Position numbers and translations under genes: made by a program. 64,000 nt of DNA from Trichuris trichiura (Eukaryota; Nematoda; Enoplea; Trichinellida; Trichuridae). Location of the stretch: assembly GCA_037903355.1 (NCBI GenBank), contig JBAJFE010000026.1:3596001-3660000 (forward strand), read 5' to 3'. This document shows, piece by piece, positions 1-15,204 of the stretch. The notes beneath the pieces were generated by a model. It made no database searches. It was given only the letters and a program-made list of their open reading frames with translations, and was not told the origin of the DNA. Position 1 is the first letter of the stretch; each line of letters begins with the position of its first letter.

Positions 1-64
1 GTGGAAGGAAATGTTTCGCGGGCCGGATGGAATGGTCTCGAGGGCCGGACGTTTCCCACTCCTG
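1..64. mobile_element. Right end of a hAT-type non-autonomous element (cut by window edge)
   Basis: The first bases hold GGCCGG-rich sequence ending in TTTCCCACTCCTG at 64. This is the reverse complement of the CAGGGGTGGGGAAC end seen at 19070. Such a G-rich CAGGGGTGGG end followed by a CCGGCCCGC block is typical of hAT-superfamily MITEs. The left end lies outside the window, so neither length nor target duplication can be confirmed. Confidence 0.45.
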
Positions 65-448
65 CTTTAGAGCCACAGGAAGTAGCGTTCGCTTCGAATA
101 GTGCCAATATTGAGGTGGAAGGTAAAAAGGGTCTCAAATTTAAAGCACACTATTTATCGCACAATGCAGGAATAATATTTGAAGTGTGCTACTGTAGATG
201 ACCACTTCTGTAATCTCAACTAAGAATGACGTTCTAAATAAGTAACCTAATCACATTCTAATCGAAGCAACCTTACAATCATTGTTTCATACTCCTTAGC
301 TAGAAATGATCAATTTGTTCTTCCAAGCTGTCAGCCCGCACTGTATCTCTGTCAATTGTATTCTTAAGCAAGTGCCCAAACAAGTTTGTCACATATGTTC
401 TCTAGCGTTAGTCATTTGATTTAGCTTTTACGGTCCAGCGGATCAGCT

Positions 449-5240
<4,792 letters not shown>

Positions 5241-5724
5241 AAAATATGTAACCGTTTACACTATGCGAAAAAAGCATTTGGAGGGCTTTATTTCTTGACT
5301 TTTGGCGATATCTGGAATGGGTGAGCGCGAATGCTTTTGCTGACCTGATCCGCAGCAATGCGTTCTTTTGCCAAGCATCGTTTAGAAAAAACATCTGAAG
5401 TGAACGATAAAGCAAACAACTTCGTTCGACTTCATGTTTTTGGAGTCGCAAAGATAATACACGCAGTCTTCGCTGTATTTCAGGGATACGTTGCTATAAC
5501 TGCAACCTATAAGGAAACTGGTTTCTGTCATTGCGTATTATAAGCGAGGTTTGGATTTGTAGGCCGCGTTTGTGGTCACACAAATGTCGATAAGCTTCTA
5601 GATAATAAACAGGAGCACTTCTAATATTAAACGTAAAAAGTGTGAGAGCTTTCATGGAGTGAAAGTTTCTGCGACGGACTGGATCCTCTTTTTTGGAAGC
5701 GTTTATTTCACCGGGGCTTTTAAA

Positions 5725-5757
5725 TTTCAGGTTTTCAGGAAAATCTTTCCTCAGCGG
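5725..5757 (-). ncRNA. Decayed hammerhead-like motif 3' of the 5.9-7.0 kb PLE
   Basis: On the minus strand CTGAGGAAAG, a short loop, TTTTCCTGAAAAC: a stem GGAAA/TTTCC flanked by CTGA and GAAA, with the TGA of the core missing. It is followed by GGGGTGAAATAAACGC-like sequence similar to that after the copy at 52765. It lies on the same strand as, and downstream of, the PLE remnant at 5940-6960. Confidence 0.35.
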
Positions 5758-5776
5758 CTGAACTAAAGAAGTGTCT

Positions 5777-5810
5777 CTGACGACGGGTGTAGATTCTTAT
5801 CCGAAAGTTC
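5777..5810 (+). ncRNA. Hammerhead-like motif
   Basis: CTGACGA at 5777-5783, stem CGG...CCG, then GAAAG at 5803-5807 followed by TTCCGGTAAAC. Both core boxes are intact; stem II has only three clear pairs. It is on the plus strand, only about 20 nt from the minus-strand motif at 5725-5757, another head-to-head pair. Confidence 0.5.
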
Positions 5811-5939
5811 CGGTAAACAGACACTTTCAAGAAACAAGATCCTGTCTGTCACGAAATCATCCACCCCATGAAAGTCTATAGTACCGTAAAGGAATGTTGT
5901 GTTCAGTGTGAGAGCTATAGAACCATTTTAAAACGTACA

Positions 5940-6960
5940 AGTTTAAACTCTCGGTTGGTCCATTTAGTGCATGAAGAAAGAAGTAAAATGCTTTAGAAAC
6001 TGAAGTATATTCCCCTCTTTCACGCAAAAGGAAACCAATTTTAGTATATGAAATAGGTCAGTTTTGTCCTGAGGTATCTGCTCATGCCCGTTTTAAGAAG
6101 GTCTGATAGTATAGACGCGCAGTTTATGGGGACGCTGGTGAAGAGATCTTTAACGTCGTAAACTACCACAAAGTTATCGTGTTCAAGATTCGCCGATTTT
6201 ATCGCGGAGCAGAACTTTCTACAGTTTCTTATATGCGGGCTACGTTTACCTGCTAGCGGTTTGGTTATCTTTAAATTAAAAAGAAAACTTGGAAGTTACG
6301 ACAGTAGAGCTAGAGACCATTAGTTTTATAGGGACCTCGGTTTGTTAATCTTAGGAAGCCCATATAGTTCTAGCCACTTACCATTACTTAAATAAAAAAT
6401 ATTTTGACTCACACGCGCAAGCTGTGAGTGACGTGTTTCATTAAAGAAAGAGCCTGACACAGCTAATACACTTAACCTAGTACCGGGGTTTGGGTCTTCT
6501 ATGGAGCGACATGCTTTATTGGAAAGCAGCTCGTTAGCCTTTTGCGAATAAACTACTCGGTCCTAGAGAGCTACCACGTTACCTTTGTCCGCTTTCGTGA
6601 TGAATACGTCTTACGTGACCTCAAACCTTTAATCACTTGGTGCTTTGCACCGCTAAGATTCACGGTTGAAGTTAGCCGACCTTTAGCAGGATGTGTCTGA
6701 GTGATGCTTTTATCATTGCTGCTTTAATGGGTGCTTTGCGCGAAAGTCGCTGTTTTAGCGAAAAAATTGTGTCCATAATGGGGATGTCTTAGGGGAGAGA
6801 CAAAGTTTGAGCCTTTAGCTAGAATACCCCTCTCGGTGGTATTGAGTCACGCTGATATTCCACTTCCTTAAAGCCTGGCTTGCCGACCAGCCAAACGCAA
6901 CTTAACGCTGAAAGCCTTTAAAAGCGCGGACTTGATATGGAATGATGCCTTTCCCTTAAG
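5940..6960 (-). pseudogene. Penelope-like element reverse transcriptase, heavily decayed
   Basis: Translating the minus strand gives PLE reverse transcriptase pieces in the expected order: FITKADKGNVVAL near 6590, then about 6260-6180 a stretch ending KSANLEHDNF, then VVYDVKDLFTSVPIN near 6170-6110, the PLE motif-A region with its catalytic Asp. After that only fragments remain. Stops and shifts interrupt every frame, so no protein can be made. The GIY-YIG endonuclease was not found. A hammerhead-like motif on the same strand lies downstream at 5725-5757. Confidence 0.7.
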
Positions 6961-7842
6961 CATGGTTCAAGTATTGTTTAAATGGATCACTCCAAACTTC
7001 TATGATGTTATTAACGTCATACTGAGGTTATAGCTTCTGATATGAATGAGAAATGTTTCTTTCAAAATAGAATCATCGCTTCATTCGTACATGACAGATG
7101 GAAGGCGCATAATATCAAAATGCGGTCAGTGTTTGCTCCCGTCAGACAAAAACAGAGGGACTTTGCCTTACGCCCACGCTTTTAAGCCAGCAATATTGCC
7201 TGTGAGCGAAAACAATCTCGTTTTGTGAGAAAGTGCAACGATTTACAAATCGCGTATGATTGAAAACGCTTTATACAAACACGTGTTATATGAAGACTGC
7301 CTCTATTTCTTAGTAAAGGCCATTGCAGTCAGGAGAAACTGACCGTACAACACAGAGTACTCCGCCGTTTGGTTAACCTTCATCTATTGTGTACTAACGT
7401 TGACCTTTTATAACTTGTTCTCATCACCAATATTTGTATTTTATCCATAAGAAGTCTGACTATCAGGTCATCGTTCGAAACGAAAGTCGAGCAATCAGAA
7501 CTGGTTTATCAGACTTACCTGTTTTATTGGCTGCATAGCCAAGTGGTGCTATGAAGGTCTCACGCGGTTAGACATTGCAGAGCAGGTTTCTTCCTAACTT
7601 TTTCTTTTCTGCCACTGAACAGCTCGTGCAGTGAAAAAGCCAGCAGCATCTATCACGTCGCTCTAACTCTGCTATACGTTGACACGTTTCCATGTTTGGT
7701 ATCATACAATGCTTCATTGTACATTTGTTCTGCTCTTTGATGACTTCGATGGAACATAATGCTATGCAATTCCTTAGTAACTTCAGCGTCTGGGATTACC
7801 ATTTCATGCATCATTTTTTCACTTTCCTTTGCCTCCTCATAG
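6961..7842. other. No gene recognised
   Basis: Short open frames only, none with a recognisable motif. It may include the decayed 5' part of the PLE at 5940-6960, but I cannot support that from residues. Confidence 0.4.
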
Positions 7843-8078
7843 CTTCTTCATTTGGTAAAGTACAAAAGCAACTAATCCCATGGACAGCTTCTGTGCCTGT
7901 GGCTATTACCCGTCTATTTTCAACGGTTGGAATCAACATGATCGTTGACGGTAGTCGCGAAGGGAAACTGTTCATGCTTCGCAGCGCTGACTGTCTATTA
8001 ACCTTCTTCGTCATCGTCATTTCAGCCTATGTATTCAGTTCTGAAAAGAAGCAGCCAAGACATCGTGCTGCTTTCGTG
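7843..8078 (+). CDS. Candidate coding exon, hydrophobic, unrecognised
   Basis: An open segment lies between a good acceptor (CCTCCTCATAG ending at 7842) and a good donor (GTGAGT at 8079). It encodes about 78 residues with hydrophobic stretches (LLTFFVIVISAYVF) and a basic end (EKKQPRHRAAFV). It begins with two bases of a split codon and ends in phase 0, which is compatible with the membrane-protein exons at 17.9-18.7 kb, also on the plus strand, about 10 kb away. I do not recognise the family. It could be a chance open frame; no second exon lies close by. Confidence 0.3.
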
Positions 8079-8549
8079 GTGAGTTCAGTCCCTGCCTTTT
8101 AATTTTTGCTTTATCAATGAAGCGATTGCTCGTTAACTCTTGCTAGTTCATTAGTTGATTAACTAGTTGAATGGCAAACTTTGGTGGCTACAATTCACAC
8201 TTCTTAGTACTTTGAACCAGATTGTATAACGCAACGTAATTGTTCTAATGTTAATAAATAACCTTTGCTGCTATCTACTGTTTCGCGTTATTAATGAGAG
8301 CAAATTGTTTGGAAGTTCTCGGTTTATATAAAATGTCACTATTACATATTTCGCTTTCTTGCGTAAATACCGGCAAAGCACCATTGGTGAAACGGAAAAG
8401 AAATAGAATGCATTTAAAAGAAGACGTTCTCTTTCTGCTCAATCAACTAGCGTACATTGAATGGACTATTTGTATGAGCGTTAACTGAGTTTTTACTTTC
8501 AAACGGATTAGATTTGCTTCTTTAGAGCTGTGTATTCTTTTGATCAGTC

Positions 8550-8990
8550 TGTTTTAGTGGGGCCCATAAGCCAACGTAGTCTAACTCCAGACCCTGAGCA
8601 GCTTAAGCAATTCACGCCAAAGTGGGCTGACGAACTGCTTACCGCAGTCCAATGTAATGCGGAAGCAAACGCTGAATCGTGGGATCTACTCGAGTAAGGG
8701 TCGGGCATATGCAACGGCTGTCGCTTCAGCCATCGAGATAGCATCAGGGTAACGCGTAAACCGGGCTATAATTGTGAAAATGTGTTGATATCTGTGGGGT
8801 ACTCAAGGGAACCAAAAATGTCCACGTGAAGTGTCTCAAGCCTGTTTGACGGAGGAGGTAATTTGTGCGCGCAGATGGCGACCGATCTTGGATAACGGCC
8901 ACTTCAAACAAGTTTTCCATCAGCGCGTCACTTCTGCCGACATACCTTTCTACACAAAGCGCTCCAATAATAATCGTTTGGTGACGCACG
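8550..8990 (-). pseudogene. Ty3/gypsy-type integrase fragment
   Basis: On the minus strand, combining frames, the sequence reads LETLHVDIFGSLEYP, then DAISMAEATAVAYAR, then ITLDCGKQFVSPLWRELL. This is the order of a gypsy integrase core: HVDI.G.L, a WPEAIPL-like segment and TDRGxQF, here with the second catalytic Asp retained in LDCGKQF. Frameshifts and stops break it. No LTR was identified. The upstream part to about 8990 may be the zinc-binding region. Confidence 0.6.
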
Positions 8991-9245
8991 TGCCGGGGTG
9001 TTGCAACTTGTTGAATTCGTCAGAAGGTTGGGTGTTTAAATTACTCACGTTTCATCACTTGTATGTCAACCGGAACATTGTTACTTTCTCTTCGAAATGG
9101 AAGGAAACAGAAATACAATTGATACAAACTAGAGGAAGCGCGATAAGCAGGGGGCGTTATACAGTACGGCGCGGTCGCGATCTGTGGAACAGAGTGGTAG
9201 TGTGCGCATCTCTGCTTTTAAAGACAGGATGTTTGGTAACAGGGT

Positions 9246-9585
9246 GATGAGTCTTTATTGTTAATCGTTCCACGGTTTCTTCCTGTACCTTTTATTCGTA
9301 TCTGTAAAAATCACAACATATGCCTTACCAACGTATGGATGATCAAATTGTTAGGAGATTCACAGAGAACAAACTTACGTAGCTGTCGAAACACTCTAGT
9401 CTCGTCGTAAGCGTAAGATAGGGAGCTCACTGACGACGCGACAAGAGCGTCTGGAAAGCTACGCATGTTCTCTGTGAATATCCTAGCAATTTGGTCATCC
9501 GTCTATTGGTAAGGCACGTGTTGTAATTTTCACAGATACATTTAAAAAGTACAGGAAAAAGTTGTGGAAAGATCAGTAATGAATC
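9246..9585. repeat. Imperfect inverted repeat of two head-to-head PLE terminal segments with hammerhead-like cores
   Basis: The segment 9246-9415 is an imperfect reverse complement of 9430-9585. Matching blocks include CCTTACCAACGTATGGATGA (left) with its counterpart ending TCATCCGTCTATTGGTAAGG (right), and TTCACAGAGAACA with TGTTCTCTGTGAA. The right arm has a plus-strand hammerhead-like motif: CTGACGA at 9430-9436, stem GCGAC/GCGTC region, GGAAAGC at 9453-9459. The left arm carries a more decayed minus-strand copy near 9370-9412. Both arms extend through the ACCAACG block to a shared end near GATNAGTC. It is probably two PLE ends that inserted or rearranged tail to tail. Confidence 0.7.
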
Positions 9586-9774
9586 TCTGCCTGTAAGCAA
9601 ACCTGGTATAATTCAGATGACGTACTGGCAGCGATACCATGAACAAGCTGTTTATCGCGAGAGGCAGCCAAACTTTCATAGCTCGTTTAGCATTCAAAAT
9701 GGGCACTATCCTGTCCTGAGCATTTCAGAAAAGTTTCGTATATGAAGGCGTAAGGGTCGTAACGGGTTTGGTGG

Positions 9775-9978
9775 TTGAACAAGAAATGTACATGGATTTT
9801 TCCCGTTTCTATTAGCCCATAAAACGAGTCAAAAAGTGAAAAAACTTTAATGTCGTTCAAAGGCATGAAAACGTTTGCTTGGTTTTATGCCTTTGAACGA
9901 CATTAAAGTTTTTTCACTTTTTGACTCGTTTTATGGGCTAATAGAAACGGGAAAAATCCATGTACATTTCTTGTTCAA
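9775..9978. repeat. Perfect 92-bp inverted repeat with 20-nt spacer
   Basis: Bases 9775-9866 and 9887-9978 are exact reverse complements (I checked the whole arm by eye), separated by 20 nt at 9867-9886. The arm begins TTGAACAAGAAATGTACATG and ends GTCGTTCAAAGGCAT at the loop. No coding frame or TIR-transposon signature is visible, and the arm matches nothing else I recognise here. Possible sources are a recent foldback element, a template-switch event or an assembly artefact. Confidence 0.9.
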
Positions 9979-10349
9979 AAGTTTCGTGTCGATATGAACA
10001 ATCGTTTTTTGAAAAAAATGCTTCTGGAGTTTCTTATTTTATTCTAGAGGTAACAGCGTTGTTTCATGTGTCTTTCAGTTCGTTATGTGGGTGCACTTAT
10101 TCATTGAGCAGCTTTACGCCTGCTTTGTTAGCGCTGTGCGCCTTGTAATTGCTTGTGAACTTGTGTTAATGTCACATGGGTAATGTTGGGTTCTCACGGT
10201 TTTATACCTTTGGAAATTATTCGTTCTGTCGACGCAGTTTCTGTTTAGCTGCATTTTATTATTAATAATAATATCTTTGATAGGTGTTGTAGAAATGGCT
10301 TTCTCCTGTTGAAAAGCCAGGTTGATTATTTATTGGCACACGCAAAAAA

Positions 10350-10387
10350 TACGGAGCTTTCGGAACACCACACGCCCTGTCATCAGC
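10350..10387 (-). ncRNA. Hammerhead-ribozyme-like motif 3' of the PLE at 10.5-12.2 kb
   Basis: On the minus strand CTGATGA (10386-10380), a CAGGGCG ... GTTCCG stem region, then GAAAGCTCCGTA. Both core boxes are intact; the stem has a mismatch. It is on the same strand as, and about 95 nt downstream of, the last recognisable endonuclease codons of the adjacent PLE. Confidence 0.6.
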
Positions 10388-10479
10388 ATAATAGGGACTG
10401 CGAAGTGTGAAAATGGCTATAACGTGAGGATCTGCCGGCACGTATTGTCCATCAGGTTAAGTGGGCCTCATCACTATTC

Positions 10480-12250
10480 TGTTAGGTTGCTGGATGGCGG
10501 TCCAACTGCATGTTGGTGACTATCAATGGTAACAACGCTTCACTGACGTATAAGCCGCCGTTTATGTTGAACGTGCGATTTTGTCTTATGTATAACGCTT
10601 CCAAGACCTTTCTCATCAGAAATGTCATTCGTGAAGGAGCATGGAAGCGGAAAGTGAAGTATGAGCTATAGCGCAGATCGCAGTGTATTCGGCGACGGCT
10701 GAACGGTCTCCTGTTTGTTTCATGGACTCCAACTGTGTTAGTGTTTAGCAACCTCCTCTCGATTTCAAAGTTTCCCCGTTGAGTCTCGTGAAGGGTCCGT
10801 ATTATATCTCTACGCTTAGATGTTTTCGGAACCTGTCAGAGACTGTGTAGCCAGTTTCGCCCATGTCGCTCTACACTTGCGACTGATCTTGTACATCTTG
10901 CCATATCGCTGGTCAGTGAGGAATTTGAATTTTTCTAATAGAAGTGTGCTCCTTAAATTGGGCGATCTGCAGCGGCGGACTACGAAACCGAGGTCCCTTG
11001 GCAGCAATTGGATTTTGTCACTGATGCCAGCGTAGAAGGGCAGTGGGAAAGTGAACTTTTTGTCAGGTGAAGATCGTGGGGTTTCGTCAGAATTGTTGAG
11101 GTGTTGCGGTCTACGAGCAAAAATGGAGTCAATTAGGCGGCGGGGGTATCCATTGTGACGGAGAACTGTCTTGATGTATCGGAGCTCCTGATCCAAGACC
11201 TTCGGACTACACTGGTGATAGGCTCTGTCCCCCAGACCTATTATGAGTCCACGTTTAACGCCAAGAGGATGGTTAGACGCGTAGTAGACGAAGTGTTCAG
11301 CGTTGGCTGGCTTGCGGTAGATTTGGTTGGATATGTTTGTCTCTTTCCGGTTTGGTAGGGTGGCCAGAAGAAGACGACTACGATGTTCAAACTCCATTGT
11401 GAAAGAGATCGTGTTAATGACTAGGCTGTTCAGATGGTCGAGGAATAGTTGCTCTCTACCCCTTTGAATTACAACAAAAATGTTGTCCATGTGGCGTTTA
11501 AAGGCTTATATGGGAAACTTGCGAGTCGTCGTGGAGGAAGCTGTCTGTTCCAGCTCTTCCGTGAAAAGTTCGGCGAGCACAGGTGATAATGGGCTGCCCA
11601 TCGATACTCCTTGGTTCTGAGAAGAGAATCACCCTTGGAAGCGGAAGTGGCTCCCCTCCGTCATGCGAAATTCCGTGAAGGCTGTTATGCCACGTTCGTT
11701 CCCTGAGACTTTCGTCATTGCGCAGCAATTCATGCTTCTGCCTGCATGTGTATTGCAGCGGAATTCTGGTGAGCTGGTCTTCGACGTCATAGGTGACTAA
11801 GACGTCGTCCAGGAACAGAGAAACAGTTTGGCAGCGTTGAGGAATAACCTTGAATTGGAAACATAGGATTCTTTTTTCCTGTCAAGAGCTAGAAGGGTGT
11901 CAATGTATTTGCCCAGTGCACTGGTCGTACAGCTTGAGTTGGATACGATTGGCTTGAAGGGGGTGTCCAGTTTGTGATTTTTGGGAAGGCAATAAAGCTT
12001 AGAACTTGCTAGTATACTTCAGCTGTTGGCCAAATCGTTCACTATAAGACGCTGTTAAGTGCAACAGGCATTCTCGAGTGGGCTGTGTAGGCTCGTTGGA
12101 AATTTTAAGGTTGAGAAATTCTTCAGCCTTTTTGTTGTAAGTGCATTTGTCCATGACAACTGCGGCATTGCCTTTGTCAGCTTTAGTGATAATGATAAAC
12201 ATGTCCACTTTTAATCTGCTGAGAAGGTGGAACTCGAGTGAAGTCAAGTT
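10480..12250 (-). pseudogene. Penelope-like retroelement: reverse transcriptase plus GIY-YIG remnant
   Basis: Minus-strand pieces follow PLE order. Near 12190-12130, FIIITKADKGNAAVVMDK is the start of the RT domain. Near 11610, [17 protein letters not shown] is the fingers/palm signature after motif A. At 11490-10816 an open stretch of 224 codons begins MDNIFVVIQRG and covers the post-catalytic palm and thumb, including IYRKPANAEHFVYYASNHPLGVKR, and ends in YGKMYKISRKC, the start of the GIY-YIG domain. At 10750-10480, TFLMRKVLEALYIRQ and NGGLYVSEA are the end of the endonuclease region. The YxDD catalytic box falls at a broken junction near 11490 and is not intact. It is dead but moderately young. 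A hammerhead-like motif follows on the same strand at 10350-10387. Confidence 0.85.
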
Positions 12251-12784
12251 CAGCTTCGTTAGTACTTCTGGGAAAGAAGTGCGTTCAAAATTACGTTTCT
12301 GATTTCGCTTTCCTTGCGTTTGTTAACCTTGTGCAGTGCAGTGCAGTTTCTACGTAACTATGTTAAGTATGGACTAATCCATCTTTCAATTCGGCTGCCA
12401 AATGAAAGCGCTCAACCGGTGCAAGCGAGTTGAAGAAAGGCTAAAGGGGCCTGAGGCAATACATCCAGGCTGAACGCAAAAGCTGCCCCCTGAGATGATG
12501 CAAATTACAAACAAAACTTCCGCGGTCGTTGAACACGCCTCTCAGTTCACTCAACCTTATGCGGATGATCATAACCCGTGAGTGCAACTTCTACGCTGCA
12601 TAAAAGAGGCATTTTTCATTCGCAGCAGTGCAAATATGAATCGCGTGAGGGGTACAGAAGTTAGTGAGGTGTAGTACATTCATTGGTAAATACCGTTGCT
12701 GCATCATACCAAGTTAATCTCACCCATTGTACCCTTAAGAGGCTTATACATACATCAATGGAGTAAACACTTTCCCATCTTACG

Positions 12785-12872
12785 CTGACGACGGGACTAG
12801 AGCGTCCCGAAGCTACATGCATTTATTTCCTGTAAATCTCCTAACAACATGTTCATCCATTCGTTGGTAGGT
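12785..12872 (+). ncRNA. Hammerhead-ribozyme-like motif with conserved tail block
   Basis: CTGACGA at 12785-12791, then a perfect stem CGGGAC / GTCCCG around TAGAGC, then AAGCTACATGC (GAAG instead of GAAA at the second core box). The conserved block, reverse-oriented (TTCATCCATTCGTTGGTAGG), is at 12851-12872. The order and spacing are the same as in the right arm at 9430-9520 and at 56524-56613. Confidence 0.6.
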
Positions 12873-12899
12873 CAGCTATTGTGATTTTTACAGATACGG

Positions 12900-15204
12900 T
12901 TAGAAGGAATGGGAATAAGACAGGGAAGGAGCAAAAACAAAATGAAGATCCATTACCAAACATCTAGTACTTAACACTATCCCTTCATTTACTTACGGAT
13001 AAACCTGTTTTTTTCTGTATGCGTAAAATTGATTAATATATATATGAATAATAAATCACTGCTGTTCAACTATATTTACTAACGGAATCTCATTTACTCA
13101 ATGTATTAAGGGCAGAAAGACAAAATTCCATTACGTTTTCCAGGGTAACAGCGAAAGGAGTTTCAATATACAGTTTCCGAGGTACATTGATCATATGATT
13201 GCAGACAAGGCTACGTTTCAGTCTTGTCAAACAGATTAGCAATGTGCGATCTAGTTAAGCAGACTATGAAAAGTCATTTAGTGGAAAGGGCTCATCATGT
13301 AGCACCCGTTTTATATTTCTCGAATCGATTATAATAAACCCAACGCAAGCGTTTACTCAAATGAAAGGTTTAGTAACACACGCAGGAAGCCTCTCAAGCA
13401 GCAGCGTCAATTCTTCTTAAGGTCAAGTTCTCTGTGTTGTTCGCTGTCGACGCTAGAGACAACTTCGCGTCCTGGAGTACTAGAAGATCGGCAGTGTCTG
13501 GCGCTGCAACGCGACCTAACACTATAGGCAACGTAGTCTTCCAAATATTACGGCGAACGACGATTTCGGGACGACCATTCCTGCAGAGCTGGCTGTTCCA
13601 TCACTTCTCTCGAGCTGATCATTGTCCCTCCCGGCGATGCTAACTGCATTGGAAAAGAGCAGGAGATTTCACGGTCTTTGTCTTCACTCAAACGTTCCTG
13701 CCACTCAGGTTCCTATTCCTCAGGATTGCCCATGCTAACCGCCCTCAGATTAGGTACGGTGCTTACTGTCCTTCTCTTACCGTCAGTATCTTTTGTTCCT
13801 CCTCCATTACCTTTGGACTGCAGATAGTCAATCTATCAGGGCTAATGTATGACTAGCCCGCTAGACCCAGTATGACAGTGAGGCAATGACCTCTTGTATC
13901 ACCCTGGCCGTCCATCTGGCTGTCAAATGAGTCTGAAAGTCTCAGGCCCGAACACGGTTACCAAATTGTAACTCTGAGCCTTTTCTCGTTAAATTTATGA
14001 TATTTTCTTCCTGCACCTTCATCGCGGTCAAATACAAATCCGGGTGCAAATTACTGAGCACATTTTCTGCTGGGTTAAAAGACAAGTCGTCATCCCAAAA
14101 TTCACCGCCACCAACTGCCTGCGGCTGACTCCGATCTTCTCCGTTCTCTGTTAGGGCCGTTTCAGCGCTGCTGCGACTGTGATTGAATGTAATCTTGAAT
14201 TAGATCTGCTAGGTCTAATCAACTCCAGCATTTTGCTTTCCGCCGCCGACAACTCCCCAATCTGTCAAAGAGCTTTGTCCGCTGAAAACAGGCTACGCGT
14301 GAGCATGAATTCTCCGCCATAAAACTTTTCTACGTTCCATAAAAAAATGGAAGACGATGGTGAAATAGAAGCCTATGTATACGTTTAGTTTCCCAATAGT
14401 TTGAATTTTTTTTCTCGTCGCCGAAGACGTAAAATTTTTGGTATCATCGTTCCACTGCTACGTTGTCTGTGGGGGTGGTTTTGCTTAGCCTATCGCTTTC
14501 CACAAGTTAAGAAATGCGCGCAAATTCATTCATGAACAGCTGAAAAAAGGAAATTCACCAGTGCAGCATGGATTATTTGCAGTACGGATTCACGTGTTAT
14601 CCTGCTAACAGACAGTCGCCAATGTACCTGATGTGCAAGAAGGTGTTCACAAATGAAGTGTGGAACATTTCGGGTTGAAGGAACACCTTTCGAGGTGTCA
14701 CCCCGACAGGCGATGTAAACTTTTGGTATGGTTCCGTTCTCCAAGGAGAAGATCTCCAATCGCTGCATATTCCTGAGTACAATAAGGTTGCAGTTATTTA
14801 ACTGAAAGGTGTAACAGTGGCACCAGACTGCAACCCACTCAGAGAAGCCAATGCAATCACGGTAGACTTAAACCTAAGGGTTAATTTTGCCTAGTGCAGC
14901 AAATTTTTTTGGGGGCTCCTGGAGGCTCTTCCTATGTACTAAGCCTCCTGCTTAGTTCATTACTACTGCTTCGCTGAATTAGTCGTTTTCTGCGTAAAAA
15001 CCCACGCATCTGGCATCCCAAAACGCGTAGGTCAACGTAGTAGAAGGCTACAACTGGAACAGGTAATCACAAACTCATCATTTATTCATGAAAACCAAAA
15101 AATTAAGCTTACGACAGATTGGACAAATGTACGGAGATACGCTATAGTGGACAGTCGTAAATAACATGCCCTTATCACAAAGTTCCGGGACCCCCTCAGG
15201 TCTT
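12900..15204. other. No gene recognised
   Basis: There are only short, unrelated open frames (for example minus strand 14526-14768, 80 codons) with no motif I can name. It may be older transposon sequence. Confidence 0.4.

Noticed and set aside
65..201. Open frame read as the last exon of an upstream gene (EVAFASNSANIEVEGKKGLKF...CYCR, stop)
   Set aside because: There is an acceptor-like CTGCTTTAG, and the segment vaguely recalls the end of a CUB domain, but the frame begins inside a hAT end and nothing upstream is available to test it.
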